DNA of 6,125 bases. Source: Chloroflexota bacterium. GTDB lineage: Bacteria > Chloroflexota > Dehalococcoidia > DSTF01 > JACRBR01. A program made the translations under genes and the position numbers. The stretch spans positions 1 through 6,125 of the forward strand of contig JANXYW010000431.1 of NCBI GenBank assembly GCA_025355835.1. Reading direction: 5' to 3'. The notes under the pieces were generated by a model that did not search any database, was not told the origin of the DNA, and saw only the letters and a list, made by a program, of their open reading frames with translations. The stretch's first letter is position 1. The number at the start of each line of letters is the position of its first letter. This document shows, piece by piece, positions 1 through 5,344 of this stretch.

Positions 1-419
1 TCGGCGGCGGTGAGTGCGTTCACGGTCAGCAGGCCCAGCGACGGCGGGCAATCGATGAGCACATAATCGTACGAGCCGCGCACGGCATCGAGCGCGCGCT
101 TCAAGCGAAACTCGCGGGCCATCATCGGCACCAGTTCCACGTCGGCGCCAGCTAGCGCGGGCGTTGCGGGCACGAGCATCAGGCCTGCGACGCCGGTCTC
201 GACGGCGACATCTTTCGCATGAGCGCCTCCTATCACGACATCATACGTGGTTTGTCCCTGGGTGCGGATGCCGAGACCAGCGCTGGAGTTGGCTTGTGGA
301 TCGAAGTCGAAAATGAGGACGGTGGCGCCTTTGTGCGCGAGCGCCGCGCCCAGGTTGATAGCGGTCGTCGTTTTGCCGACGCCGCCTTTCTGGTTGGCCA
401 GAGCGATGACGGTCGTCAC
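1..419 (-). CDS. parA: ParA/Soj chromosome-partition ATPase (N-terminal part, cut by window edge)
   Basis: This is a Walker-type ATPase that works with ParB bound at parS to segregate newly replicated origins; ATP-bound ParA dimers coat the nucleoid. The visible 139 codons begin MTTVIALANQKGGVGKTTTA. They contain the deviant Walker A motif KGGVGKTT (residues 11-18), the Walker A' motif DFDPQAN (about 39-45, with Ala where many homologues have Gly) and the Walker B segment YVLIDCPPSLGLLT (about 118-131). All three are diagnostic of chromosomal ParA/Soj. The GTG start at 419-417 sits right before the conserved first strand and overlaps the kinase stop as GTGA, with no strong ribosome-binding site, so translational coupling is likely. 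Family members are about 250-270 residues, so roughly half the protein lies beyond position 1, and parB is expected after it. Two parS sites about 3.8 kb away in the same operon support the assignment. Confidence 0.96.
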   Translation of the reverse strand, partial: MTTVIALANQKGGVGKTTTAINLGAALAHKGATVLIFDFDPQANSSAGLGIRTQGQTTYDVVIGGAHAKDVAVETGVAGLMLVPATPALAGADVELVPMMAREFRLKRALDAVRGSYDYVLIDCPPSLGLLTVNALTAA

Positions 420-1264
420 CGCAGCGCTATATCCGGGTACTGTCGCATCCGTGCCTCGACCTCTGCGCGCGATGGGATGGCCGTCGCGGCGACGCCTCCG
501 ACCGAGAGACTGGCGGCCGCCGCGCCGAATCGCGCGGCTTCGCCGACGTCGCCGGTTTCGTGCAATCGTATCAGGAATCCGGTGCCGAATGTGTCGCCTG
601 CGCCTGTCGGGTCGACTTCCGTCTCCGGGAAGGAGTCCATGCGGCGCCAATGGCCATCCGCATACACGCGCGCGCCGCGCCACGACTCCGTCATTGCGAC
701 GATCGGCACGCCCGCTATCCAACGGGCGAGCTGCTCCTCGTCGCCTGCCAGATCTTCATCGGACACGAAGAGCGCGCTCGCGCCGACCCAGAACGGATCG
801 CCGCGCCACGGCGTGTGTCGCACGCTGCCATCCGGATCGGCTGCCCGGAGCCAGCCCTGCGCATCGACGCCGACGCGCGACGCCGTGGCGAACAGCGACG
901 CGAACCCGGGCGCGACCTCGCCGAATACCGGGCCGAGCAGCACCGTCTGCGCAGCGAGCCACGCTTCGGGTACGTCGCCGGGCTCGATCGCGTCGGCTAC
1001 GGCCCGGATGTGCTGCGTGCGCACGCCATCGCGGTAGACGTTCTCGAAGGTCGTCGTGACGGGCGAACCGGCATCGATGATTTGGGCGAACGGCAGAAGA
1101 GCCGCGAGATCCACATCGCCTGCCGTCTTCGTGATGACGCCGACCGTACAGCCGAGTCGATGCGCCTGTACGGCAGAGAAGCTCGGCGAGCCACCGGGTC
1201 GCCAGCCATCGGCAACGAGGTCGCGCGTGACGTGGCCGACGACGACGAAATCGGGAGCGGACAC
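416..1264 (-). CDS. PfkB/ribokinase-family sugar (or polyol) kinase
   Basis: This is a small-molecule kinase of 282 residues that should transfer the ATP gamma-phosphate to a sugar, nucleoside or polyol hydroxyl in the cytoplasm. The C-terminal PfkB signature is clear: DPTGAGDTFGTGF (218-230), with Asp224 as the expected catalytic base and the Gly-Ala-Gly anion hole. The N-terminal half has the family's substrate-binding Gly-Gly segment, GHVTRDLV (10-17) followed by WRPGGSPSFSA (21-31), then HRLGCTVGVITKTAGD (35-50). The TTTFENVYRDGVR segment (71-82) and the short lid resemble inositol-kinase-like PfkB proteins, but the substrate cannot be read from sequence. The GTG start at 1264 lies 5 bp after the jag stop, and the stop overlaps the parA start by 4 bp, so the gene is built into the operon. 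Kinases are not standard members of this cluster, in which rsmG, mnmE or mnmG often sit between jag and parA. Confidence 0.88.
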   Translation of the reverse strand: MSAPDFVVVGHVTRDLVADGWRPGGSPSFSAVQAHRLGCTVGVITKTAGDVDLAALLPFAQIIDAGSPVTTTFENVYRDGVRTQHIRAVADAIEPGDVPEAWLAAQTVLLGPVFGEVAPGFASLFATASRVGVDAQGWLRAADPDGSVRHTPWRGDPFWVGASALFVSDEDLAGDEEQLARWIAGVPIVAMTESWRGARVYADGHWRRMDSFPETEVDPTGAGDTFGTGFLIRLHETGDVGEAARFGAAAASLSVGGVAATAIPSRAEVEARMRQYPDIALR

Positions 1265-1269
1265 TGGCG

Positions 1270-1998
1270 CTACTCGCGCTTCAGCGAGATCGAGACCTTG
1301 CGGTTCTCACCCTCACCGAGGCTGGACGTCTCGACCTCTGCGTCGTTCGCGAGCGTCAGGTGGACGATGCGGCGCTCGTTCGGCGGCATCGGTTCCAGAG
1401 TGACGGGACGGCGGGAGCGGCGCACCTGATCGGCCATACGTCGCGCAAGCGAGTTAAGTTGCGTCTCGCGGCGGCGGCGGTAGCCCTCGACGTCCACGGT
1501 AAAGGTCGCGTGCACCGCCAACTTTCGACCGACCATGAGGTTCAACAGATACTGCAGCGCCGCGAGTGTCTCTCCGCGGCGGCCGATCAGCAACCCGAGG
1601 TCGTCGCCCTCAATGTCCAGGACGGCCTTCGCCATGCCGAGACCGTCGCCCGGCGTCTCCGCATCGCGAATCGAGACGTCGGCGGTGATGCCCATCAGCT
1701 CGAGTAGCTGATCGAGCATTTGCGCCGCCATCTCGGCGTCGTCCTCAATCAACTCGCCATCTTCGCCAACTTCGCCGGCTGCACCCGCCGCGGCCGGGGC
1801 AGCGCCGTCTGGAGCCGCGTCGCCTTCGCCGATGCGCCAGGCGCGGACCCGCGCATCGGCTGCGCCGACGCCGAGGATGCCGCCCTTCGGCTCGCTCAGC
1901 ACCTCGAACTCGATGTCTTCGCGCGTCGCATCCAGTTCGTCCAGCGCGCGCTCAATCGCTTCGTCGACCGTCTTACCGCTTGCCTCGACGCTTGCCAT
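1270..1998 (-). CDS. jag: Jag/KhpB (SpoIIIJ-associated) KH-R3H RNA-binding protein
   Basis: This cytoplasmic single-stranded nucleic-acid-binding protein is nearly always encoded directly after yidC. In Firmicutes, KhpB pairs with KhpA and influences cell elongation and division. The 242 residues show three parts. A Jag_N domain (about 3-52, EASGKTVDEAIERAL to GGILGVGAADARVRAW) comes first. An Ala/Gly/acid-rich linker (about 58-88) follows. Then come a KH domain (about 90-170) with the loop GRRGETLAALQYL (139-151), where GKRG is more usual, and an R3H domain with the RxxxH signature in NERRIVH (207-213). The ATG at 1998 is preceded by GAAGGAAC, a good ribosome-binding site located inside the last codons of yidC, so the two genes overlap by 26 bp. 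The C-terminus EGENRKVSISLKRE is the usual family ending, so the gene is complete. Confidence 0.95.
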   Translation of the reverse strand: MASVEASGKTVDEAIERALDELDATREDIEFEVLSEPKGGILGVGAADARVRAWRIGEGDAAPDGAAPAAAGAAGEVGEDGELIEDDAEMAAQMLDQLLELMGITADVSIRDAETPGDGLGMAKAVLDIEGDDLGLLIGRRGETLAALQYLLNLMVGRKLAVHATFTVDVEGYRRRRETQLNSLARRMADQVRRSRRPVTLEPMPPNERRIVHLTLANDAEVETSSLGEGENRKVSISLKRE

Positions 1999-2902
1999 TC
2001 TTGTTCCTTCGTGTGCTCTGCGGGGGCAACATGGTCGCCTCGCCGCTCTGGTCGATCTGGATGTCCGCCGCCGTATCGTCCGGCTCGGGTAGCGCTTTGG
2101 CCTTCTTCACAACGGCGGGCGCGGCGGCGCCGGACGGCGGGCCGAACTGGAGCAGCGACTTCCACTGGAACTTGCGACCCATGTAGAAGTACTGCATCAC
2201 CACGCCGGCGACGTTCGAGATCAACCAGTACAGAGCCAATCCGGCCGGCACGGAAAGACTGAAGAAGCCGAACATCAGCGGCATCATCCAGGTCATCATC
2301 TGCGCCGTTTGTTGCTGCTGCTGCGCCTGAGGCGTCGCCGCGACGCTGGGCGTCGGCGTGATCAGCTTTTGCTGCACGTACATCGAAAGGCCAACCAGGA
2401 CCGGCAGGAGGTACGACGTGTCCGGCTGGCCAAGGTTCCAGAAGAGGAAGCCGCTGTTAAGTGGAACCGCCTGGTGGATGAACGGGATGGGGTACAGGCG
2501 GCCGGACAGCGTGACAAGGCTTTCAGGCGTATCGCCGAGCGAGAGCCGGATCACCTGGTAGAACGCGAACCAGATCGGCATCTGCACCAGCATCGGCAGG
2601 ACGCAACCGACCGGGTTGACACCGGCCTCGCGGTAGAGCGCCATCGTTTCGGACTGGAGCTTCTTGGGGTCTTTACCCTTGTACTTCTTCTGCAACTCCT
2701 GCATCTGCGGGCCGATCGCCTGCATCGCCCGGCTTTGCTTGTACTGGCTGGCGGTCAGCGGCCATGTGACGATCTTCATCACCAGCGTGAAGACGATGAT
2801 CGCCACCCCGAAGTTGCCGCCGAACACGCGTGCCATCGCGATCAGCACGTTCGTCATCGGATCGACGAGCAGAAGGTGGAAGAGCAGGATCAGCTGGTCC
2901 AT
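1973..2902 (-). CDS. yidC: YidC/Oxa1-family membrane protein insertase (short, monoderm type)
   Basis: This insertase moves small membrane proteins into the cytoplasmic membrane, alone or with SecYEG. The 309 residues match the five-helix core without the large periplasmic domain of proteobacterial YidC. A first hydrophobic stretch (about 3-25) is followed by VAIIVFTLVMKIVTWPLT (33-50), with Lys43 at the position of the conserved positive charge in the hydrophilic groove. The cytoplasmic helical hairpin (about 51-95) includes MQAIGPQMQELQKKYKGK. NPVGCVLPMLVQMPIWFAFYQVIR (96-119), the SYLLPVLVGLSMYVQQKL helix (163-180) and MTWMMPLMFGFFSLSVPAGLALYWLISN (203-230) follow. A Gln-rich loop (191-201) and a strongly basic tail (298-309) are present; basic tails often bind the ribosome in YidC proteins lacking other docking elements. 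The protein starts 12 bp after the lipoprotein stop. No cleavable signal or lipobox cysteine is evident at the N-terminus. Confidence 0.96.
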   Translation of the reverse strand: MDQLILLFHLLLVDPMTNVLIAMARVFGGNFGVAIIVFTLVMKIVTWPLTASQYKQSRAMQAIGPQMQELQKKYKGKDPKKLQSETMALYREAGVNPVGCVLPMLVQMPIWFAFYQVIRLSLGDTPESLVTLSGRLYPIPFIHQAVPLNSGFLFWNLGQPDTSYLLPVLVGLSMYVQQKLITPTPSVAATPQAQQQQQTAQMMTWMMPLMFGFFSLSVPAGLALYWLISNVAGVVMQYFYMGRKFQWKSLLQFGPPSGAAAPAVVKKAKALPEPDDTAADIQIDQSGEATMLPPQSTRRNKNGKRRGKR

Positions 2903-2914
2903 GTCACCGTCATC

Positions 2915-4285
2915 CTATTGCGGCAGTGGGAAGCTGCCAGGAGCCGAAATGGCCCCGGCGGCATTCAGCACGTACAACGTCCCACTGGTAGGCACCACGT
3001 AGACCGTCTTGTCACCATCGGTTGCGAGATCGGCGAACACGGTCACGCCGAGCTGCACGGGCGTCGCGCCATCGACGGGTTGGCCGGTGGCGAGGTCGAG
3101 CTTGAACAGCCGCCCGTTCTTCGCGGCGACGAAGAGCCCGCCTCCGGCTATGACGGGGCCGGATCGCACGGCAGAGCTTGTGTCGAACGGGTGCTCCCAC
3201 TTGCTGGCGCCGGTGGCGACATCGACGGCGTACACCTTGCCGTCCAGACTGGCCGCGTACACAATGCCGCCCTGAACTACGGGCGAGGCCCAGAACCAGT
3301 TGCCCGCTTTCAGCGACCAATTCATCGTGCCGTCGGACTTCTTCACTGAATACAGCTTGTCGTCGAACGAGCCGACATATACGGCGTCGCCTGCCACGAC
3401 GGCCTTCGAAGCGATGCCTGATGACGCGCTAGAAAACAGCCACTTCTGCTTGCCGGACTTGTCGAGCGCATACAGCGACCCATCGAGCGACGTGGCGTAG
3501 ATCGTGTCGCCATCGATCGCCGGCGTGGACCAGACTTCGCCCTTCGTCCGGAACTCCCACTGGCGTTCACCCGTCTGCGCCGTGTAGGCGTACAAGCGAT
3601 TTGCCTTCGTGCCGAAGTAGATACGATCGCCATCAACAGCGATGCCGCCGACGATGCCGGCGCCGGCGTCGCGCACCCATCGCAGGTTGCCGTTCGACGT
3701 ATCGAGCGCGAAGACCATGCCACGAAACGTCGGCACGAACGCCGTCTTTCCGTCGGCGGAGACGCCTGTATCGCCGTAGAGCGCTTTCAGATTCCCCAGC
3801 GCGCCCTTCTCGAACGAGAGCACAATATCCACGCGCGTCTTGGCATCCGACTTCTGCTGCTCGGTCGCGCCGGAGGCGGTGATCGCCTGCTTCAGTGCGT
3901 CGCCGGTCGGCCCGGTGACGCTGACATCGGCGACGCGCTTCTTGAGCTCCGTCTTCGCCGTATCGTCGATCGAGAAGGCATCGATAGTCGCATTGAGGTG
4001 GGCAGCCGCGTCCGAGCTGATCGGATAGCTGGCCTTGTCCTTGGGCGGGAACTGCCACTTCGCGACGCTCGAATCCTCGTTGAGCGCGTACAAATGCGAC
4101 TTGTGGTTGACGAGGACCAGGTTCTGCGAATCGACTTTGATCGGAACCGCGCCGGCCCAGCCGACAGGCCCAGGCGGCTGGCCGCAGGCGGCAGCGATCA
4201 AGGCCAGCGCTCCGAGCGTCACCAGGCCGAAAACGCCAAGCCGACGACTTCGGAATGTTTCACGTGAAACATTCGTCGTCGTCAT
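2915..4285 (-). CDS. PQQ-type beta-propeller lipoprotein (BamB-like fold), function unknown
   Basis: This is a predicted exported, lipid-anchored beta-propeller. Taking the ATG at 4285 gives 456 residues: a basic n-region with RSRR (12-15), a hydrophobic stretch LGVFGLVTLGALALIAAA, and Cys34 in an imperfect lipobox (Ala at -3). Blade motifs of the LYAL-x(5)-G-x(3)-W type occur at about residues 65, 191, 231, 271, 311 and 351, with weaker ones near 393 and 437. The regular step is 40 residues, which indicates a seven- or eight-bladed PQQ/BamB-like propeller. Between the first and second motif there is an extra stretch of about 86 residues, mostly charged and predicted helical. No PQQ enzyme active site is apparent, so a scaffold or membrane-biogenesis role beside yidD and yidC is an inference. 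A GTG at 4327, overlapping the yidD stop as GTGA, would add 14 residues. I prefer 4285 because it leaves the lipid-site cysteine within the normal distance. Neither start has a strong ribosome-binding site. Confidence 0.87.
   Translation of the reverse strand: MTTTNVSRETFRSRRLGVFGLVTLGALALIAAACGQPPGPVGWAGAVPIKVDSQNLVLVNHKSHLYALNEDSSVAKWQFPPKDKASYPISSDAAAHLNATIDAFSIDDTAKTELKKRVADVSVTGPTGDALKQAITASGATEQQKSDAKTRVDIVLSFEKGALGNLKALYGDTGVSADGKTAFVPTFRGMVFALDTSNGNLRWVRDAGAGIVGGIAVDGDRIYFGTKANRLYAYTAQTGERQWEFRTKGEVWSTPAIDGDTIYATSLDGSLYALDKSGKQKWLFSSASSGIASKAVVAGDAVYVGSFDDKLYSVKKSDGTMNWSLKAGNWFWASPVVQGGIVYAASLDGKVYAVDVATGASKWEHPFDTSSAVRSGPVIAGGGLFVAAKNGRLFKLDLATGQPVDGATPVQLGVTVFADLATDGDKTVYVVPTSGTLYVLNAAGAISAPGSFPLPQ
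4256..4271. promoter_or_regulatory. parS: parS site 1 (ParB-binding centromere), within the lipoprotein coding sequence
   Basis: The 16-bp palindrome TGTTTCACGTGAAACA is a perfect match to the bacterial chromosomal parS consensus, and the flanks extend it to a 20-bp perfect palindrome at 4254-4273. On the minus strand it is read in frame as Asn-Val-Ser-Arg-Glu-Thr near the lipoprotein N-terminus. It should nucleate ParB loading for origin segregation together with the ParA encoded in the same operon. Confidence 0.95.
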
Positions 4286-4306
4286 GCGGGGCCGCAGGGG
4301 TGCTGT

Positions 4307-4322
4307 TGTTTCACGTGAAACA
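4307..4322. promoter_or_regulatory. parS: parS site 2 (ParB-binding centromere), at the yidD-lipoprotein junction
   Basis: This is a second perfect copy of TGTTTCACGTGAAACA, 51 bp centre to centre from the first. It lies 1 bp from the yidD stop codon (TGA at 4326-4324). It would be in the 5' leader if the lipoprotein starts at 4285, or in frame (again Asn-Val-Ser-Arg-Glu-Thr) if it starts at GTG 4327. Two exact copies in 67 bp cannot plausibly be chance. Confidence 0.95.
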
Positions 4323-4323
4323 T

Positions 4324-4569
4324 TCACGCTCGGGATCGCCCTTCGGACCGCTGGCGCCGTTCCGGCACCGGGTCGTAGCCGCCGTCATTCAGCGGATTGC
4401 AGCGAAGCACGCGCCAGATCGCCATCAGCGCGCCGCGAAGCACACCATGGCTCTCGACAGCGTCGTATGCGTAATGCGAGCAAGTGGGTTGGAATCGGCA
4501 TGCGGGAGCAATGCCGGGTGAAATCTGTCGCTGGTAGAAGCGGATAGCGGCGAGGGCAATCCTCTTCAT
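4324..4569 (-). CDS. yidD: YidD membrane-protein insertion efficiency factor
   Basis: This is a small membrane-associated protein of 81 residues that assists YidC-dependent insertion; its biochemical mechanism is not settled. The diagnostic family motifs appear in order: RFYQRQISP (10-18), the cysteine motif CRFQPTCSHYA (24-34), the HGVLRGALMAIWRVLRCNP segment (41-59) and GGYDPVP (63-69). An N-terminal amphipathic helix is typical. The ATG at 4569 overlaps the rnpA stop as ATGA, which indicates coupled translation, and the stop overlaps the alternative GTG start of the lipoprotein as GTGA. The gene is complete. The short Arg/Ser/Glu-rich tail after residue 70 is variable in the family. Confidence 0.96.
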   Translation of the reverse strand: MKRIALAAIRFYQRQISPGIAPACRFQPTCSHYAYDAVESHGVLRGALMAIWRVLRCNPLNDGGYDPVPERRQRSEGRSRA

Positions 4570-4928
4570 GTGGTCTCCTGCCGGCTCGAAGCTTCCGGCA
4601 CCTGTACCGCGCCGGCGCGCTTTAACAGCGCGGCCAGCGCCACATATAGCGCATGATACGTCGCGTCAGATGCGGTTCTCCGCGCTCCGACGACGAAATC
4701 GAGTCCGGGCGCTGCATCCAGGGCCTCGGCAATCGCCCGAAGCCGACGCTTCACGCGATTGCGCACCACGGCGCCACCAACTGCCTTGCCCGTAACGAAG
4801 CCGAAGCGGGCGACGTCACCTTCATGCGGTACTACGCGGAGGACGAGCAGTTGGTTTCCGTAGACACGACCCTTGCGGTACGCGGCAGCAAAGTCTTTGC
4901 GCCTGCGTATCCGTCGCTCTTTGTGCAT
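4566..4928 (-). CDS. rnpA: Ribonuclease P protein component
   Basis: This is the protein cofactor of RNase P, which helps the catalytic RNA bind and cleave the 5' leader of pre-tRNAs in the cytoplasm. The protein has 120 residues, which is normal for the family. It shows the basic N-terminus RIRRRKDFAAAYRKGR (6-21), the strand FGFVTGKAVGGAVVRNR (42-58) and the RNRVKRRLR signature (56-64), the diagnostic RNR motif of the RNA-binding face. A typical FVVGARRTAS segment (78-87) follows. The ATG at 4928 is the only in-frame start consistent with this N-terminus. The ribosome-binding site is weak in the 46-bp gap after rpmH. The stop overlaps yidD by 4 bp. Confidence 0.96.
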   Translation of the reverse strand: MHKERRIRRRKDFAAAYRKGRVYGNQLLVLRVVPHEGDVARFGFVTGKAVGGAVVRNRVKRRLRAIAEALDAAPGLDFVVGARRTASDATYHALYVALAALLKRAGAVQVPEASSRQETT

Positions 4929-4974
4929 GGGTTGGCGGGCTACTCCACATAATGCAGCCTGCCGGATCGAGCTG

Positions 4975-5118
4975 CTACTTGACGACGGTCAGGCGCTTGC
5001 GGCCCTTGAGGCGCCGCGAGCGGAGGACGTTGCGGCCCCCGGGCGTCGCCATGCGGTGCAGGAAGCCGTGTCGGCGCCGTCGCGGGATGACTTTTGGCTG
5101 ATACGTGCGCTTGGGCAC
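4975..5118 (-). CDS. rpmH: Large ribosomal subunit protein bL34
   Basis: bL34 is a short, very basic protein that binds 23S rRNA in the large ribosomal subunit. The 47-residue product reads MPKRTYQPKVIPRRRRHGFL at the start and ends GRKRLTVVK. It includes the family hallmarks KRTYQP, the HGFLHRMATPGGRNVLRSRR block (18-37) and the LKGRKRL tail. The start is GTG at 5118-5116, preceded at a good distance by a strong ribosome-binding site, AAGGAGG. It is the promoter-proximal gene of the operon. The usual partner rnpA follows after 46 bp. The central Met-Ala-Thr-Pro-Gly-Gly segment fits the usual Met-x-Thr-x-x-Gly pattern. Confidence 0.97.
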   Translation of the reverse strand: MPKRTYQPKVIPRRRRHGFLHRMATPGGRNVLRSRRLKGRKRLTVVK

Positions 5119-5130
5119 TGCCCCTCCTTC
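5119..5130 (-). promoter_or_regulatory. Ribosome-binding site of rpmH, deciding a GTG start
   Basis: Read on the minus strand, GAAGGAGGGGCA directly precedes GTG at 5118. AAGGAGG is a near-perfect anti-Shine-Dalgarno match and fixes the non-ATG start of the L34 gene. It is the strongest such site in the window. Confidence 0.85.
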
Positions 5131-5141
5131 GACAACAATAT

Positions 5142-5157
5142 CGCCCTACCGAGGGCG
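5142..5157 (-). other. Perfect hairpin at the predicted 5' end of the rpmH operon mRNA
   Basis: The minus strand reads CGCCCTCGGTAGGGCG, a 6-bp perfect stem with a 4-nt loop. It begins about 7 bases downstream of the proposed -10 box, so the transcript would begin at or within a base or two of the stem. No T-tract follows, so it does not look like an intrinsic terminator. A stabilising 5'-end hairpin is the likeliest role, but this is inference. Confidence 0.5.
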
Positions 5158-5163
5158 CAACGC

Positions 5164-5192
5164 AGTATAGGCGGCCCGCCGCAGGCGTACAA
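5164..5192 (-). promoter_or_regulatory. Putative sigma-70-type promoter of the rpmH-to-parA operon
   Basis: On the minus strand, TTGTAC (5192-5187) and TATACT (5169-5164) are separated by exactly 17 bp. The -10 box matches the consensus at five of six positions; the -35 box is weaker, keeping only the leading TTG. The predicted start is near 5157, giving a leader of about 40 nt before the rpmH GTG. No other good promoter was seen between here and parA, and the gene spacing fits one transcript. Confidence 0.6.
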
Positions 5193-5277
5193 GCGGAGAC
5201 GGCCTTCCGAACCACGCGCCTCGCGGCACGGTCCCACGTCAAGGAACAAATTGGTCACTTCGTTAATGAAAACATGA

Positions 5278-5306
5278 TGGACGGCCGAGCCAACGTGGCG
5301 TACAAT
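5278..5306 (+). promoter_or_regulatory. Putative promoter of the exported repeat protein
   Basis: TGGACG (5278-5283, four of six matches to the -35 consensus) and TACAAT (5301-5306, five of six to the -10) are separated by 17 bp. The predicted start near 5313 leaves a leader of about 30 nt containing the AGGTGG ribosome-binding site. Confidence 0.5.
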
Positions 5307-5333
5307 CGGCTCATTCATCCCCGCAAGTACGTC

Positions 5334-5339
5334 AGGTGG
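5334..5339 (+). promoter_or_regulatory. Ribosome-binding site deciding a GTG start for the exported protein
   Basis: AGGTGG lies 5 bp upstream of GTG at 5345-5347. The reading frame from this GTG opens straight into a hydrophobic export signal, while the next in-frame ATG (codon 44) would remove it. GTG is therefore the better start. Confidence 0.6.
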
Positions 5340-5344
5340 TTCCA

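Larger units (their letters stand above)
5119..5344. other. Divergent intergenic region between rpmH and the exported-protein gene
   Basis: These 226 bp hold the two divergent promoters, their ribosome-binding sites and the rpmH leader hairpin. A locally A+T-richer stretch at 5241-5275 contains an imperfect inverted repeat, TTCGTTAATGAA (5259-5270). I see no tRNA, no coding frame with family resemblance, no terminator and no DnaA-box (TTATCCACA-type) sequence here. Confidence 0.6.

Noticed and set aside
295..303. TGTGGATCG, resembling a DnaA box
   Set aside because: It matches only 7 of 9 positions, is isolated, and lies in the conserved Walker A' coding segment of parA.
219..1429. Several long open plus-strand frames opposite parA, the kinase and the jag 3' end
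   Set aside because: They have low-complexity Arg/Ala/Pro-rich translations with no start signals, while the opposite strand carries complete conserved motifs.
2309..3349. Long open plus-strand frame (346 codons) opposite yidC and the lipoprotein
   Set aside because: Its product is His/Arg-rich with no family motif, and it spans two clearly real minus-strand genes. This is the usual antisense shadow in G+C-rich DNA.
4954..4975. Possible hairpin (GCAGC/GCTGC) between rpmH and rnpA as an attenuator
   Set aside because: The stem is 5 bp with a 12-nt loop and no T-tract, too weak to call.
5142..5157. Hairpin as a Rho-independent terminator
   Set aside because: No T-tract follows on either strand, the stem is only 6 bp, and it lies between a promoter and the gene that promoter should drive.
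5259..5270. TTCGTTAATGAA inverted repeat as an operator
   Set aside because: It is a single short imperfect palindrome in an A+T-richer patch, with no second copy and no known regulator nearby.
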